Positions 34,301-44,579 of a stretch of 64,000 nt of DNA are shown piece after piece; the first letter of the stretch is position 1, and every line of letters starts with the position of its first letter. Under the pieces are notes generated by a model, which was not told the origin of the DNA, searched no databases, and saw nothing but the letters and a program-made list of their open reading frames with translations. Source of the DNA: Candidatus Aminicenantota bacterium (GTDB lineage: Bacteria; Acidobacteriota; Aminicenantia; Aminicenantales; Saccharicenantaceae). Where the stretch lies: assembly GCA_017999365.1 (NCBI GenBank), contig JAGNLW010000001.1:1248239-1312238 (forward strand), written 5' to 3'. The position numbers were made by a program, and so were the translations under genes.

Positions 34301-34604
34301 GCTGGTCGGCATCGTCGTCGACAACGCCACGGTCAAGATCGACTACACCAACCAGCTGCGCCGCGGCGGGATGCCCCTGCGCCAGGCCGTCGAGGAGGGC
34401 AGCCACGTCCGGCTGCGGCCCATCCTGATGTCCACGGGCAGCACCCTGGTCGGGCTCATCCCGATGGCCTTGGCCCTCGAGCGGGGGGCCGAGCTCATGC
34501 AGCCCCTGGCCGTCGTCGTCATCGGCGGCCTGCTCTTCTCGACCTTCCTGACGCTCATCCTCATCCCGGTCATCTACGAATGGGTGGAGGCCCGCAAGGG
34601 ATGA
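31386..34604 (+). CDS. RND-superfamily efflux pump, HAE1-like, first of a pair
   Basis: 1072 residues, normal size for RND pumps: a first membrane segment, large periplasmic loop, six segments, second loop, five segments. The start RIAVDRPVTMYMFYFAVILLG and loop SYPRLSVVTNYPGVAPEEIE are HAE1-type. The membrane-segment-4 motif reads GMLDDCAVVV where relatives have GMLVDNAIVV, and segment 10 reads GIVVDNATVKIDY, so the proton-relay residues are rearranged. An extra insertion (about 495-560) lies between segments 6 and 7. The stop overlaps the second pump, with which it may form a mixed trimer. Confidence 0.92.
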   Translation: MKLARIAVDRPVTMYMFYFAVILLGAVSLRELAVDLLPDISYPRLSVVTNYPGVAPEEIETLITAPLESAVSRVPGLRRVESVSKEGVSLLTLEFDWGTDMDFTMLHTREQLDNAKDRFPEDAESPTIVPLDPQSRPIMTLALSGDRTLLELKELAEELIKPRLEQIEGVGSAEITGGVEREIHIEADPAKLALYGLTIEAVAARVDAFNRNLQGGTIRKGTFKYALRVVGEFESLDEIGEIGLLVTEAGGVVRLRDVAAVRDSVKERQGMTRLDGAESIGLLVRKESGANTVKVTKLVRETIAQVRAENPGLTLSVVSEQAKAIESAIGAVKSELWQGAVLAFLTLLVFLQEWKTPLIIGTVIPVSIVGAFSLLFFGNITLNIMSLGGLALAVGMLDDCAVVVSENIFRHRSLGKGLKEAAYDGTREVGPAVVSTALTTIVVFLPVIYVHGVAGQLFKDTALTVTFALLASLLVSLTLIATLESRAFDLGVGKEGRWRWTWGLRKFPVAERPLYALFKAVGFVLNALASFLVQLAAFAAHYLALPSRPVLKAVFAAFNKVYERFVAGYVRFLRWSLDHKGRIVAWTLVFFAVTFALGGLIRRELMPPMETTAFELDLRMPVDFSFEQTTETAVMLESRLRGHPTVKTVLSQVGIVSGLESADPTISVNSARLFVEVRRPKDLEAALDAARTRLAQLPDIAYTVVREESAFNQFLALSGAEIGLQIKGKDLDRLKDIAADLTARLAAIPGIADVATNIGEGKPEFKVTVDKDSLKRYPGLSPATIGDFLVSAVRGRVATQFREMEKKYDILVRLEDASRENIEALLGETLPFEGRAVPLRDLVSYEIVRGPREIRRENQQRMVLVSANLKGRKLSQVTPAVDRAIAALRLPSDYRVTWSGEREEMARSFRSLVMALVLAALLTYMIMAAQFESLVHPFIVMFTLPMGAAGAIVALLLTGGTFNVISIIGLVVLVGIVVDNATVKIDYTNQLRRGGMPLRQAVEEGSHVRLRPILMSTGSTLVGLIPMALALERGAELMQPLAVVVIGGLLFSTFLTLILIPVIYEWVEARKG

Positions 34605-37600
34605 AGTTCCTCATCGACCGCCCGGTGGCCACGGCCATGGTCTTCCTGGCCCTGTTGGCCACGGGCGTCTACTCGTTCCTGAACACGCCCATCGAGCTGG
34701 CGCCCAAGGAGACCTACCCGTCCGTCGACATCTATACGAGCTGGTACGGCGTGCCGCCCGAGGTCGTCCAGACCCAGGTCACGGCGCCTCTCGAGGAGGC
34801 CTGCGCCACGGTCAAGGGCATCACCAAGATGACCTCGACCTCCCAGATCGGCCTGTCGCGCATCACCCTGGAGTTCGACCCCAGGACGAACATGGAGTTC
34901 GCCACCCTGGCCCTGCGCGAGGAGCTGGCCAAGGCCCGGCCGCTGCTGCCGCCGCGCGTCCGGCCCTACGTCCAGCCGTTCGTCCCCGAGGACTTCCGGG
35001 TCCGCCCCTTCCTGGCCTACACGGTCTCGGGGCGCTACGGCCTCCAGGAGCTCCAGGAGATCGTCAAGGAGAAGCTCGAGATCGGCCTGGGCGCCGTCCG
35101 CGGCGTGTCCGGCGTCGAGGTCGCCGGGGCCTCGGAGCCCGAGATCCGGGTCACCCTCGACGAGGACCGCGTCAAGGCCCTCGGCCTCCACCCCTACACG
35201 GTCAACATGGCCATCGGGGCCCGGCTCGGCACCTACCCGACGGGCCGGGTGCGGCGCGGCCACCGGGAGTTCCTGTTCAAGTTCGCCGACCGCATCGACA
35301 GCCTCGAGGAGCTTCGCGAGACGATCGTCGCCCACTCCGGCGCGAACCCCATCCAGGTCCGGGACGTGGCCACGGTCGAGGTGACCTACGCCGATATCCG
35401 CCAGATCCACCGCATCGACGGCCAGCCCACGGTCACCCTGACGGTCTCCAAGGAGCGAGGGGCCAACACCATGCGCGTGGCCGCGGACGTCCGCCGCAAG
35501 CTCGAGGGCATCCGGGCGGAGCTGCCGCCCGACCTCGTCTTCAAGGTCACCGACGACGAGAGCGACGAGATCCGCAAGAACCTCAACGACCTCTACCTCC
35601 TGGCCGTCCTGATCACGGTCATCGTCTTCGCCATGGTCTTCGCCGTGCTGCGCCGGTTTACGCCGTCGTTCCTCATCCTGTCCTCGATCGCCTTCTCCAT
35701 CGTCATCACCTTCAACCTCATCTACGCCTTCGGCATCTCCCTCAACATGCTGACCCTGGGGGCCCTGGCCCTGGGCTTCGGCATGTTCGTCGACAACTCC
35801 ATCGTCGTCTTCGAGAACACCCTCCGCCTGCGCGAAGGCGGCATGGAGCCGCGCGAGGCGGCCGTCCGCGGGCCTAAGGAGGTCTTCGTCGCCGTCCTGG
35901 CCTCGACCCTGACGACCATGGCCGTCTTCTTCAGCTTCCCCTTCTTCCAGGGCAAGCTCAAGATGTACTACCAGCCGCTGGCCATCGTCGTGGCCTCGTC
36001 GATCGCCGCCTCGCTCCTGGTTTCCTTCACTCTCGTCCCGTCATTGAGCCCGCTCCTGCTTAAAAAGCGAAGGACCGCGCCCGTTGCGAACGCGGACGCC
36101 GCGGGCGCCGGCGCCGTGCGGAGCTCCCGTTTCGAGAAGGCCCTCGGCGTCCTCATCCGCCACCCCCTCGAGGTCCTGCTCGTCGTGGCCGCGCTGCTAT
36201 TCGGGTCCTACAAATGGTTCCGGTCCGAGGTCACGCTGGGGCGCTGGTACTCGTGGTATTCGAAGGAGCGCCTCTACGTCCGGGTCGGCATGCCGCCGGG
36301 GACCGACATCGCCCGGACCGACGAGACCATCCGGGCCTTCGAGGACAAGGTCCTGGCCCAGGACTACGCGAAGGAGATGCAGGTCAGCATCGTCCCCGAG
36401 AACGCCCAGCTCCTGGTCGAGTTCCCGCCGGAGATCGAGAAGTCCTACCGGCCCTACGCGCTCAAGGAGGAGCTCATCCAGCTGGCCACGCAGTTCGCCG
36501 GCATCGACGTCAGCGTCTCGGGCTTCGATCCCCAGTACTACGCCTCGAGCATGGCCGCCGGCACCTACTACAGCTCCCGCATCAAGTTCTACGGCTACAA
36601 CCTGCGAAAGCTCAAGGAGATCACCGGCGACCTCGAGAAGACCCTGCGCCGCAACCCCCGCATCAAGGAGGTCCGCACGGTCTCCAGCCGCTTCGGCTGG
36701 TGGCGCGGCGACACGGTCGAGGACATCCTCAAGATCGACAAGGCGGCGCTCAAGCGCTACGACGTCGATCCGGCCTACCTCTATTTCGCCCTGCAGACCA
36801 TGATCCAGGGGACGTTCGGCCAGCCGGCCCGCATCCGGACGGAGGGCAAGGACATCGCCGTCTCGGTCAAATACCCGGACGCCGCGACCCTCGACATGCG
36901 GGCCCTGTCCGAGTCGCTCATCCAGACCCGCGGCGGCGAGTACCTGCGGCTGGGCGAGGTCGCCGCCTTCGCCGAGACGCCCATCCCGGGGGCCATCGAC
37001 CGCGAGGACCAGCGCTTCCAGCAGACCATCATGTGGGAGTTCCGCGGCCCGAGCAAGGCCGAGGAGCGTTACCGGAAGGCCGTCTTCGACTCCCTCCACC
37101 TGCCGCCGGGCTTCTCGGCCACGCTCGACGAGGACTGGTACGTGACCGAGGAGGAGCAGAAGCAGATCAACTTCGCCATCGCCGTAGCCCTGGTCATCAT
37201 CTACATGATCCTGTCCGCCCTCTACGAGTCCTTCGTCACCCCGTTCTTCGTCCTGCTGGCCGTGCCGCTCTCGCTCGTCGGGGTCTTCGTCGCCTTCGTC
37301 GCGGCCAAGGCCCCGTTCGACCCGACGGCCTACATCGGCGTCATCCTGCTCTCGGGCATCGTCGTCAACAACGCCATCCTGCTCGTCGACCACATCGGGC
37401 TGAGGCGCCGCCAGGGCCTGGGGCTCCTCGAGGCCGTCGTCCGCGGCACCCGCGACCGGGTCCGTCCCATCTTCATGACCACGGCGACGACGGTCTTCGG
37501 GATGCTGCCGCTCCTGCTCATCAACGCCCAGGCCAACGAGCGGCAGATCTGGTCCTCGCTGGCCCTCTGCACGGTCGGCGGCCTGACGACCTCGACCCTG

Positions 37601-37711
37601 CTCATGCTGTTCGTCATCCCCGTCCTCTATTACCACGGGGACGGCCTGCGGGCCTGGGGTGCGGAGAAGATCCGCGAGGCCCGCGGTCTGTTCGGTAAAA
37701 CCCCGGCCTGA
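34601..37711 (+). CDS. RND-superfamily efflux pump, second of a pair
   Basis: 1036 residues from the ATG at 34601, which overlaps the stop of the first pump (ATGA); a frame opening at 34580 would only add seven residues read from the first gene. Start KFLIDRPVATAMVFLALLATGVY, periplasmic loop with SVDIYTSWYGVPPEVV, segment-4 motif GFGMFVDNSIVVFEN and segment-10 motif SGIVVNNAILLVDHI follow the family. Last gene of the operon. The operon has adaptor, two propellers and two pumps but no TolC. Substrate unknown. Confidence 0.92.
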   Translation: MKFLIDRPVATAMVFLALLATGVYSFLNTPIELAPKETYPSVDIYTSWYGVPPEVVQTQVTAPLEEACATVKGITKMTSTSQIGLSRITLEFDPRTNMEFATLALREELAKARPLLPPRVRPYVQPFVPEDFRVRPFLAYTVSGRYGLQELQEIVKEKLEIGLGAVRGVSGVEVAGASEPEIRVTLDEDRVKALGLHPYTVNMAIGARLGTYPTGRVRRGHREFLFKFADRIDSLEELRETIVAHSGANPIQVRDVATVEVTYADIRQIHRIDGQPTVTLTVSKERGANTMRVAADVRRKLEGIRAELPPDLVFKVTDDESDEIRKNLNDLYLLAVLITVIVFAMVFAVLRRFTPSFLILSSIAFSIVITFNLIYAFGISLNMLTLGALALGFGMFVDNSIVVFENTLRLREGGMEPREAAVRGPKEVFVAVLASTLTTMAVFFSFPFFQGKLKMYYQPLAIVVASSIAASLLVSFTLVPSLSPLLLKKRRTAPVANADAAGAGAVRSSRFEKALGVLIRHPLEVLLVVAALLFGSYKWFRSEVTLGRWYSWYSKERLYVRVGMPPGTDIARTDETIRAFEDKVLAQDYAKEMQVSIVPENAQLLVEFPPEIEKSYRPYALKEELIQLATQFAGIDVSVSGFDPQYYASSMAAGTYYSSRIKFYGYNLRKLKEITGDLEKTLRRNPRIKEVRTVSSRFGWWRGDTVEDILKIDKAALKRYDVDPAYLYFALQTMIQGTFGQPARIRTEGKDIAVSVKYPDAATLDMRALSESLIQTRGGEYLRLGEVAAFAETPIPGAIDREDQRFQQTIMWEFRGPSKAEERYRKAVFDSLHLPPGFSATLDEDWYVTEEEQKQINFAIAVALVIIYMILSALYESFVTPFFVLLAVPLSLVGVFVAFVAAKAPFDPTAYIGVILLSGIVVNNAILLVDHIGLRRRQGLGLLEAVVRGTRDRVRPIFMTTATTVFGMLPLLLINAQANERQIWSSLALCTVGGLTTSTLLMLFVIPVLYYHGDGLRAWGAEKIREARGLFGKTPA

Positions 37712-37725
37712 CGCGGCCGGATTCC

Positions 37726-38334
37726 TCACCGCGGGCCGTGGCAGCGCTTGCAGTCGAGCAGCAGGTCCGAGTGGAAGACGTTGCGGAAGAACTCGTTGTC
37801 GAGGATCATCTCCTCGGCGATGCGCGTCCGCGCCTGCTGGATGAGGTCGGCCAGGGCCGCATCGACGGCGTCCCCGCCGCCCTCGGGCCGCAGGCGGGCG
37901 ATCTCCGCGCCCATCCAGTAGACGACGGCCTCGGGGGCCGCCGTGACGGCGCTCTCGCCGATGAGCGCGGCCGGTTCGGAGAGATCGGCGGCGACGCCGA
38001 CGAACTCGGCCGAGAAGACGGGGTTGGCGGCGGCCTCGACGCACTTGGCCAACCGGGCGGCGAAGGCCAGGTCGGCCGGCCGCGAGGCGCACAGGAACAC
38101 CCGCAGGTGGATGGGATCGACGTAGGCGGCGAACAGGGCCAGGGACGCGGCCGACGGCGCGAACGAGACCAGTGAGCCGTCGGACGCGGCGGCCAACTCG
38201 ACGACGCGGTCCTTCGCGAGGTAGCCGACGAGCCCGGCCTCCTGCCCGCCGTCCCCGGCGTCCGCCGCGGCGAGCGCGAACGACGCCGCCAGGCCCAAGG
38301 CCACGACACCGACGAGGCCCGCCGTCCGATTCAT
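37726..38334 (-). CDS. secreted thioredoxin-fold-like protein with C-terminal CxxCH motif
   Basis: 202 residues with a signal peptide (about 1-25). The middle reads like a thioredoxin fold without the CxxC centre ([15 protein letters not shown], then [20 protein letters not shown], then [16 protein letters not shown]). The last residues are CKRCHGPR, a CxxCH motif that binds haem c in exported proteins. One such motif just before the stop codon is unusual. Start at 38334 overlaps the mtnA stop by four bases. I do not recognise a family; the thioredoxin-like reading is inference. Confidence 0.65.
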   Translation of the reverse strand: MNRTAGLVGVVALGLAASFALAAADAGDGGQEAGLVGYLAKDRVVELAAASDGSLVSFAPSAASLALFAAYVDPIHLRVFLCASRPADLAFAARLAKCVEAAANPVFSAEFVGVAADLSEPAALIGESAVTAAPEAVVYWMGAEIARLRPEGGGDAVDAALADLIQQARTRIAEEMILDNEFFRNVFHSDLLLDCKRCHGPR

Positions 38335-39368
38335 TTCGTCGTCAGGCCGGCCAGGCTCTTTTCGTAAGGCGGGCGGTGGACGCCGCGCTCCGTGATGATG
38401 GCCGTGATATAGGCGGCCGGGGTGACGTCGAAGGCCGGGTTGCGGACCTCGACGTGGGGCAGGGTCAGGAGCCGGCCGCCCACCGTCCGGACCTCGTCCG
38501 GATTGCGCTCCTCGATGGGGATGCCGCCGCCGTCGGGAAGCGAGAGGTCGATCGTCGAGGTCGGGGCCGCGACGTAGAACGGGACGCCGTTCTCCCTGGC
38601 CAGCACGGCCACGGAATAGGTGCCGATCTTGTTGGCCGTGTCGCCGTTCGCGGCGATGCGGTCGGCCCCGACGACGACGGCCTGGACCTCGCCCCGGCGC
38701 AGGAACCAGCCGGCCATTCCGTCCGTGATGAGGACGACCGGGATGCCGTCCCGGTCGAGCTCCCAGACCGTCAGCCGCGCCCCCTGCAGGAACGGCCGGG
38801 TCTCGTCGGCGAAGACGCGGATGGATTTGCCCGCCTCGACGGCGGCCCGGACGACCCCGAGGGCCGTGCCGTACTCGGCCGTGGCCAGGGCACCGGCGTT
38901 GCAGTGGGTCAGCACGGTCCAGCCGTCGCGGAGGAGCGCCTGGCCGTGGCGGCCGATGGCCCGGTTGGTCTCGGCGTCCTCGCGCTCGATGGCCTTGGCC
39001 TCCTCGAGCAGGGCCTCGCGCACGGCCCGCAGGCCGGACCCGCGGGCGCGTTCGTAGGCCGCCTTCATCCGCGCCAGGGCCCAGAACAGGTTGACGGCGG
39101 TCGGCCGCGTCCTCTCGAGCCGGGCGTGGATCTTCTCGTACTCGCGGTCGAGGGACCGGCCCGAGGCCGCGCCGGCGCCCATGACGCCGAGGACGATCCC
39201 GTAGGCGGCGGCGATGCCGATGGCCGGGGCGCCGCGGACGACCATCTTCTCGATGGCCTGGGCCACCTGGATGTAGGTCCGGCAGCGGACGTAGGTCTCG
39301 ACGGCAGGCAGCTTGCGCTGGTCGATCATGACCAGGGAACGGCCCCGCCAGGCGATCGTCGGCAGCAT
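38331..39368 (-). CDS. mtnA: S-methyl-5-thioribose-1-phosphate isomerase
   Basis: 345 residues from the ATG at 39368, which has AAGGAG upstream; a frame opening at 39497 runs through the neighbouring gene and is rejected. The eIF2B-like fold shows the family blocks [15 protein letters not shown], the catalytic cysteine C156 ([10 protein letters not shown]) and catalytic aspartate D236 ([19 protein letters not shown]). The enzyme isomerises methylthioribose 1-phosphate to methylthioribulose 1-phosphate in methionine salvage. No other salvage genes are in the window. The stop overlaps the CxxCH protein gene. Confidence 0.94.
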   Translation of the reverse strand: MLPTIAWRGRSLVMIDQRKLPAVETYVRCRTYIQVAQAIEKMVVRGAPAIGIAAAYGIVLGVMGAGAASGRSLDREYEKIHARLERTRPTAVNLFWALARMKAAYERARGSGLRAVREALLEEAKAIEREDAETNRAIGRHGQALLRDGWTVLTHCNAGALATAEYGTALGVVRAAVEAGKSIRVFADETRPFLQGARLTVWELDRDGIPVVLITDGMAGWFLRRGEVQAVVVGADRIAANGDTANKIGTYSVAVLARENGVPFYVAAPTSTIDLSLPDGGGIPIEERNPDEVRTVGGRLLTLPHVEVRNPAFDVTPAAYITAIITERGVHRPPYEKSLAGLTTK

Positions 39369-39370
39369 GG

Positions 39371-40267
39371 TCACTCCTTCTTCCAGGGCGGCGTCCGCTC
39401 GTCGCGCCAGCCCCAGGCCCTCGTCCAGGCCGCGTGGGCGGCCAGGAAGGCGGCCCGTTCCCCCTCGGGCAGGGCCGCGGCCAGCCGCGTATAACAATAA
39501 ACGAGCGCGTTGTCGTTGTCACGCCCGATCTTCCCGGTCGGCAGGCCCAGCTCGCGGGCCATGACGGCCTCCTCGTAGGCGCGGGCCGTGTCGCCGAGGT
39601 GGGCGTCGACCTGGGCGTGGAGATAGTGAAAGAGGCCGCAGGCGAAGTCGCGGTCGAGGAGCCGGTCGAGCGCCTTGAGGAGGGCGGCCAGGGCCCGCTC
39701 TCGCTCCTTGGCGGGGAGCCCGGCCGCCCCGGCCAGGACGAGGCTCGTCCGGCGCTCGGCCGCGAACATCAGGGCCGGCTTGAACTCCGACCGGTCGACG
39801 AGCCGGGCGTGGAGCCGGAGCGCCGCGGCCTCGAGCCCGAGTTCCTCGAACGAAGCGGCCAGGCCGGCCAGCGCGGCGTCGGCGGCCCAGGCCTCGGCCT
39901 TGTCGAAGCCCAGGCGGAAGGCCCGCAGGAACGAGGCCTCGGCCTCGCGCCACAGGCCCAGGTTCGTCTCGGCCAGGCCCTTGACCGTGAAGAGCTGGGC
40001 CGACGGCCGTTTGAGCGAGGCCCGCTCGGCCTCGAGCCGGGCCTTCTTCCAGGCGGCGACGGCCGCCTCCGTGCGCAGGGCCGCGGCGTGCTCCTGCCCC
40101 GCGGCGTAGTGGGCCTTGGCCCGCCGGAGACCCGTCAGGCAGGCGGGCGAGAAGGCGACGGAAATGGCCAGAGCAAGGGCGAGAACGGCGGACCGGACTC
40201 GGGCGAAGGACAGGGTCCTGGTGGGAAAATAGGAAACAGGTATCATGTCCCCCATTTTTTCCCCCAT
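39371..40267 (-). CDS. TPR-like secreted protein whose start lies in a repeat
   Basis: 298 residues in the longest form. A hydrophobic segment (about 27-44) is a signal or anchor and ends near a cysteine (SPACL), though without a canonical lipobox. The rest is helical with TPR-like pairs ([31 protein letters not shown]). Every available ATG (40267, 40255, 40246) lies inside the class B repeat, so the first residues ([14 protein letters not shown]) are repeat-encoded; no ATG or GTG is available between the repeat and the hydrophobic segment. The second ATG has GGGGG five bases upstream. Function unknown. Confidence 0.62.
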   Translation of the reverse strand: MGEKMGDMIPVSYFPTRTLSFARVRSAVLALALAISVAFSPACLTGLRRAKAHYAAGQEHAAALRTEAAVAAWKKARLEAERASLKRPSAQLFTVKGLAETNLGLWREAEASFLRAFRLGFDKAEAWAADAALAGLAASFEELGLEAAALRLHARLVDRSEFKPALMFAAERRTSLVLAGAAGLPAKERERALAALLKALDRLLDRDFACGLFHYLHAQVDAHLGDTARAYEEAVMARELGLPTGKIGRDNDNALVYCYTRLAAALPEGERAAFLAAHAAWTRAWGWRDERTPPWKKE

Positions 40268-40272
40268 TTTTT
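40225..40272. repeat. class B repeat, single unit overlapping a gene start
   Basis: In reverse complement it reads AATGGGGGAA, AATGGGGGAC, then ATGATACCTGTTTCCTATTTT, matching 26294-26338 with few changes. Only one arm is present here. It supplies the start codon region of the gene at 39371-40267. Confidence 0.82.
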
Positions 40273-40873
40273 AAGCGTCGGGGGGGATGGACGGGCCCAG
40301 GCTGGCTGGCCCCTTGAGCAGGCTGACAATCATGTCCTGGACCTCCTCGTCCTTGAGGAGATGGAGGCCGAGCGCCGCGGCTTCGGCGGCGACCAGGAAA
40401 AGGGCCTTCCAGAACTCCGGATCGTCCGCGGCCGGCGCCAGGCCCTCCTTGGCCTTGGCCGTCCGGCCCGCGAACTCGACGACGATCGTCCGGTAGTCGG
40501 CCCGGTCGAGCTCGGGCTTGAACAGGGCTTTCAGGAAAGCGTCCTCGAGGCCGAGGACGGGGTAGAGGGCCGGGAAGGCAGCCCGCAGGGCCCGCAGGTC
40601 CCCGCGCTCGATCTCGCCGGCGTATTCGCGGGCCAGGCCGGCGTTCCCGGCGAAGAAGTCGAGGATGAAGCCGTCGGGCTTGGTCCGCACGAACTCGGGA
40701 TCGAGCCAGACCTGCCAGGCCAGGATGCGCTCGCGATAGTCGAAGACGCGCCGGACGGCCCAGACGCAGGCCGCGTAGAGGACGGGGAAGACGAGCCAGG
40801 ACTTGAGCGGCAGGAACTTGTCGAGGACCTCGACGCCCCGGGCCAGCGCCGCCTCGACAGACTTTTCGCTCAT
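40271..40873 (-). CDS. single-pass membrane protein, unknown function
   Basis: 200 residues from the ATG at 40873, behind GGGAG. One membrane segment (about 23-42, SWLVFPVLYAACVWAVRRV) follows a short helical N-terminus. The remainder is soluble, helical and acidic, with no motif that I recognise. It ends 3 bases before the longest form of the repeat-started gene, so the two may be cotranscribed. A class C palindrome lies 27 bases upstream of its start. Confidence 0.65.
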   Translation of the reverse strand: MSEKSVEAALARGVEVLDKFLPLKSWLVFPVLYAACVWAVRRVFDYRERILAWQVWLDPEFVRTKPDGFILDFFAGNAGLAREYAGEIERGDLRALRAAFPALYPVLGLEDAFLKALFKPELDRADYRTIVVEFAGRTAKAKEGLAPAADDPEFWKALFLVAAEAAALGLHLLKDEEVQDMIVSLLKGPASLGPSIPPDA

Positions 40874-40900
40874 GGCCAACTCCCGTCAGCCGCCGGAGTC

Positions 40901-40927
40901 GGGGACACGTCCTGCGGACGTGTCCCC
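40901..40927. repeat. class C REP-like palindrome
   Basis: GGGGACACGTCC-TGC-GGACGTGTCCCC, perfect 12-bp arms and a 3-base loop. It lies between two genes of the same strand and could form a hairpin in the transcript; no T run follows. Confidence 0.9.
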
Positions 40928-40933
40928 TCTCCG

Positions 40934-41317
40934 TTACTGCTTCTCGACGGCGAAGGTCCCGGCGTAGCCGCTCTGGCTGAATTCGCCGGAGAGCTTCGTG
41001 CCGGTCGCGTCGATCGTACCCTTGAAGGCCGGATCGCCGGGAACGCCGCTGAGCACGAAGGTCGCGTCCTTGCCTTTGATCTCGATGGCGCCGAGCGGCA
41101 GGCCCATGGCGCCCTGGGTGATCGAGTCGAACGTGCCGGTGATCTTGTTGGCCTCGTCGAGCTTGAAGTGGAGGCCGATCTCGAGCTCGGCGCCCATGAT
41201 GCTGATGGTGCCCTTCCAGTCGCCGAGGAACGGCTTCGGATCGGCCGATTGGGCGGCGGCAACGCCGGCCAGAACGACGAGGGCCACGACGAAAGCGGCC
41301 ATCTTGAGGTTCTTCAT
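40934..41317 (-). CDS. small secreted beta-barrel-like domain protein
   Basis: 127 residues with a signal peptide (about 1-23, ending VAAAQS). The mature 100 residues are antiparallel strands: LGDWKGTISIMGAELEIGLHF, then DSITQGAMGLPLGAIEIKG, ending in FAVEKQ. This is the small domain often found in front of secreted alpha/beta hydrolases and beta-lactamase-like enzymes in related bacteria, here standing alone. Start at 41317 is fixed by CAGGAG upstream. It is bounded by class C palindromes on both sides. Function unknown. Confidence 0.72.
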   Translation of the reverse strand: MKNLKMAAFVVALVVLAGVAAAQSADPKPFLGDWKGTISIMGAELEIGLHFKLDEANKITGTFDSITQGAMGLPLGAIEIKGKDATFVLSGVPGDPAFKGTIDATGTKLSGEFSQSGYAGTFAVEKQ

Positions 41318-41380
41318 GAAGTTCTCCTGACGAAACATCGTTAGATCATTATACGACATCCACCGACCGGACGTTCGGAG

Positions 41381-41409
41381 ATAGGGGCCACGTACCGGGT
41401 ACATGTCCC

Positions 41410-41413
<4 letters not shown>
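41381..41413. repeat. class C REP-like palindrome overlapping the lepA stop codon
   Basis: Arms 41381-41396 and 41398-41413 (ATAGGGGCCACGTACC against GGTACATGTCCCCTAT) pair at 14 of 16 positions. The lepA stop codon (41410-41412) is inside the right arm, so it may also act as a transcript end hairpin. Confidence 0.85.
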
Positions 41414-43200
<1,787 letters not shown>

Positions 43201-43239
43201 GGAATCCCCAATTATCGCAGATTTCCGCATAAAAGATAA

Positions 43240-43268
43240 GGGGACACGTACCCCGGGTACGTGTCCCC
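43240..43268. repeat. class C REP-like palindrome between lepA and tatA
   Basis: GGGGACACGTACCC-C-GGGTACGTGTCCCC, perfect 14-bp arms with a single central base. It lies in the divergent gap and ends 7 bases upstream of the tatA -35 box. Confidence 0.92.
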
Positions 43269-43275
43269 GGTCGGA

Positions 43276-43304
43276 TTGACTTTTCGGGGGTGGGAGCGTA
43301 TCCT
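43276..43304 (+). promoter_or_regulatory. sigma-70-type promoter of tatA
   Basis: TTGACT (43276-43281), 17-base spacer, TATCCT (43299-43304), 48 bases before the ATG at 43353. Confidence 0.7.
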
Positions 43305-43352
43305 CTAGGGGAGAAAACGAGCGGCATCGCCCGGAAACCCAAGGAGAATCAC

Positions 43353-43538
43353 ATGCTTGGCTCTATCGGACCGACCGAACTGATACTGATCCTCCTCATC
43401 GTGATCATCATCTTCGGGGCCCGAAAGTTGCCGGACCTCGGCAAGTCCATCGGCGAGGGCATCAAGAACTTCAAGAAGTCCATGAGCAACAAGGACGACT
43501 CGGAAGGCCCGAAGAACCCCGAGCCCCCCAAGAACTGA
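43353..43538 (+). CDS. tatA: twin-arginine translocase subunit TatA
   Basis: 61 residues. Start at 43353 is set by AAGGAG. The single membrane helix ([19 protein letters not shown]) is followed by the FGxxxLP hinge and an amphipathic helix ([17 protein letters not shown]), then a charged Pro-rich tail: the standard TatA/TatE shape. It would oligomerise to form the passage for folded proteins once TatC has bound a twin-arginine signal. No tatC is in the window. It precedes a ROK kinase gene by 58 bases. Confidence 0.93.
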   Translation: MLGSIGPTELILILLIVIIIFGARKLPDLGKSIGEGIKNFKKSMSNKDDSEGPKNPEPPKN

Positions 43539-43596
43539 CCCCCCTGCCCCGCCCCCCGGCGGCGCCCGCGGCCGGGCGGGTCCACGAGCGCACCCC

Positions 43597-44520
43597 ATGA
43601 CATCGTCCTTCGACGCCGGCTTCGACATCGGCGGCACCGACATCAAGTACGGCCTCGTCGACCACGACGGCCGCCTGGCCTATAAGAACAAGGTTCGCAG
43701 CCCTGAAACGATCGAGGGCATCCTGGACGCCCTCGAAGAGGCCTGGCGACGGCTCAAGAAGAACGCCCCGGGGCCTATCCGCTCCTGCGGCTTCGGCATC
43801 GCCGGCTTCTACAGCCTCCGGGAGCGGAAGGTCCTCCAGTCGCCCAACTGCCCCAGCCTCGACGGCTATCCGCTCATCCCCGCCCTGAGGCGGTTCATCG
43901 ACGTGCCCGTCCGGGCCGGCAACGACGCCAACATGGCCGCTTTCGGCGAGTTCAAGCACGGGGCGGGCCGGGGCGTCCGCAGCCTCGTCCTCCTGACGAT
44001 CGGCACGGGCATCGGCTCGGGCCTCATCCTCGACGGGAAGCTGTGGCAGGGCGAGGGCGGCTTCGCCGGCGAGATCGGCCACATCCCCGTCAATCCCGAG
44101 GGCTCGGCCTGCGCCTGCGGCGGCCGCGGCTGCCTGGAGACCGAGGCCTCGGCCCCCCGGCTCGTCCGCGATTTCCGGGCCCTGACGGGACGGACGGACG
44201 TCACCGAATCCAAGCAGGTCTACCTCCTGGCCAAGAGCGGCGACGCGGCCGCCCTGGAGAGCTTCCGCCGGCTCGCCTACTGGCTGGGCATCGGCTTGGG
44301 CACCGTCATCAACCTTCTCGATCCCGAGATGATCCTGCTCGGGGGGGGCGTAGTCTCGGCCGGCCGCATCCTGCTCGACCCGGTCGTCGAGGAGGCCCGC
44401 CGGCGCTCGAATCCCCTGTCCTTCGCCGGCTGCCGGATCGAGAAGGCCGCCCTGGGCAACGACGCCGGCTTGGTCGGCGCCGCGGCCTGGGCCCGGCTGG
44501 CCGGCCGGCGCCGGGCTTGA
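43597..44520 (+). CDS. ROK-family sugar kinase
   Basis: 307 residues, complete ROK kinase. The phosphate loop FDIGGTDIKYGLVD (DIGGT at 10-14), catalytic aspartate D110 in GNDANMAAFGE, second phosphate loop TIGTGIGSGL and the zinc site H162 with C172-x-C174-x4-C179 (CACGGRGC) are all present. Members phosphorylate glucose, N-acetylmannosamine or related sugars with ATP; glucokinase is the default guess. It lacks the DNA-binding domain of ROK repressors. No clear ribosome binding site precedes the ATG. Confidence 0.92.
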   Translation: MTSSFDAGFDIGGTDIKYGLVDHDGRLAYKNKVRSPETIEGILDALEEAWRRLKKNAPGPIRSCGFGIAGFYSLRERKVLQSPNCPSLDGYPLIPALRRFIDVPVRAGNDANMAAFGEFKHGAGRGVRSLVLLTIGTGIGSGLILDGKLWQGEGGFAGEIGHIPVNPEGSACACGGRGCLETEASAPRLVRDFRALTGRTDVTESKQVYLLAKSGDAAALESFRRLAYWLGIGLGTVINLLDPEMILLGGGVVSAGRILLDPVVEEARRRSNPLSFAGCRIEKAALGNDAGLVGAAAWARLAGRRRA

Positions 44521-44579
44521 CCGGGCGGCCGGACGCCCCGCGGCCGGGAACGATATGGGGAGAACGGAAGTTTAGGACT

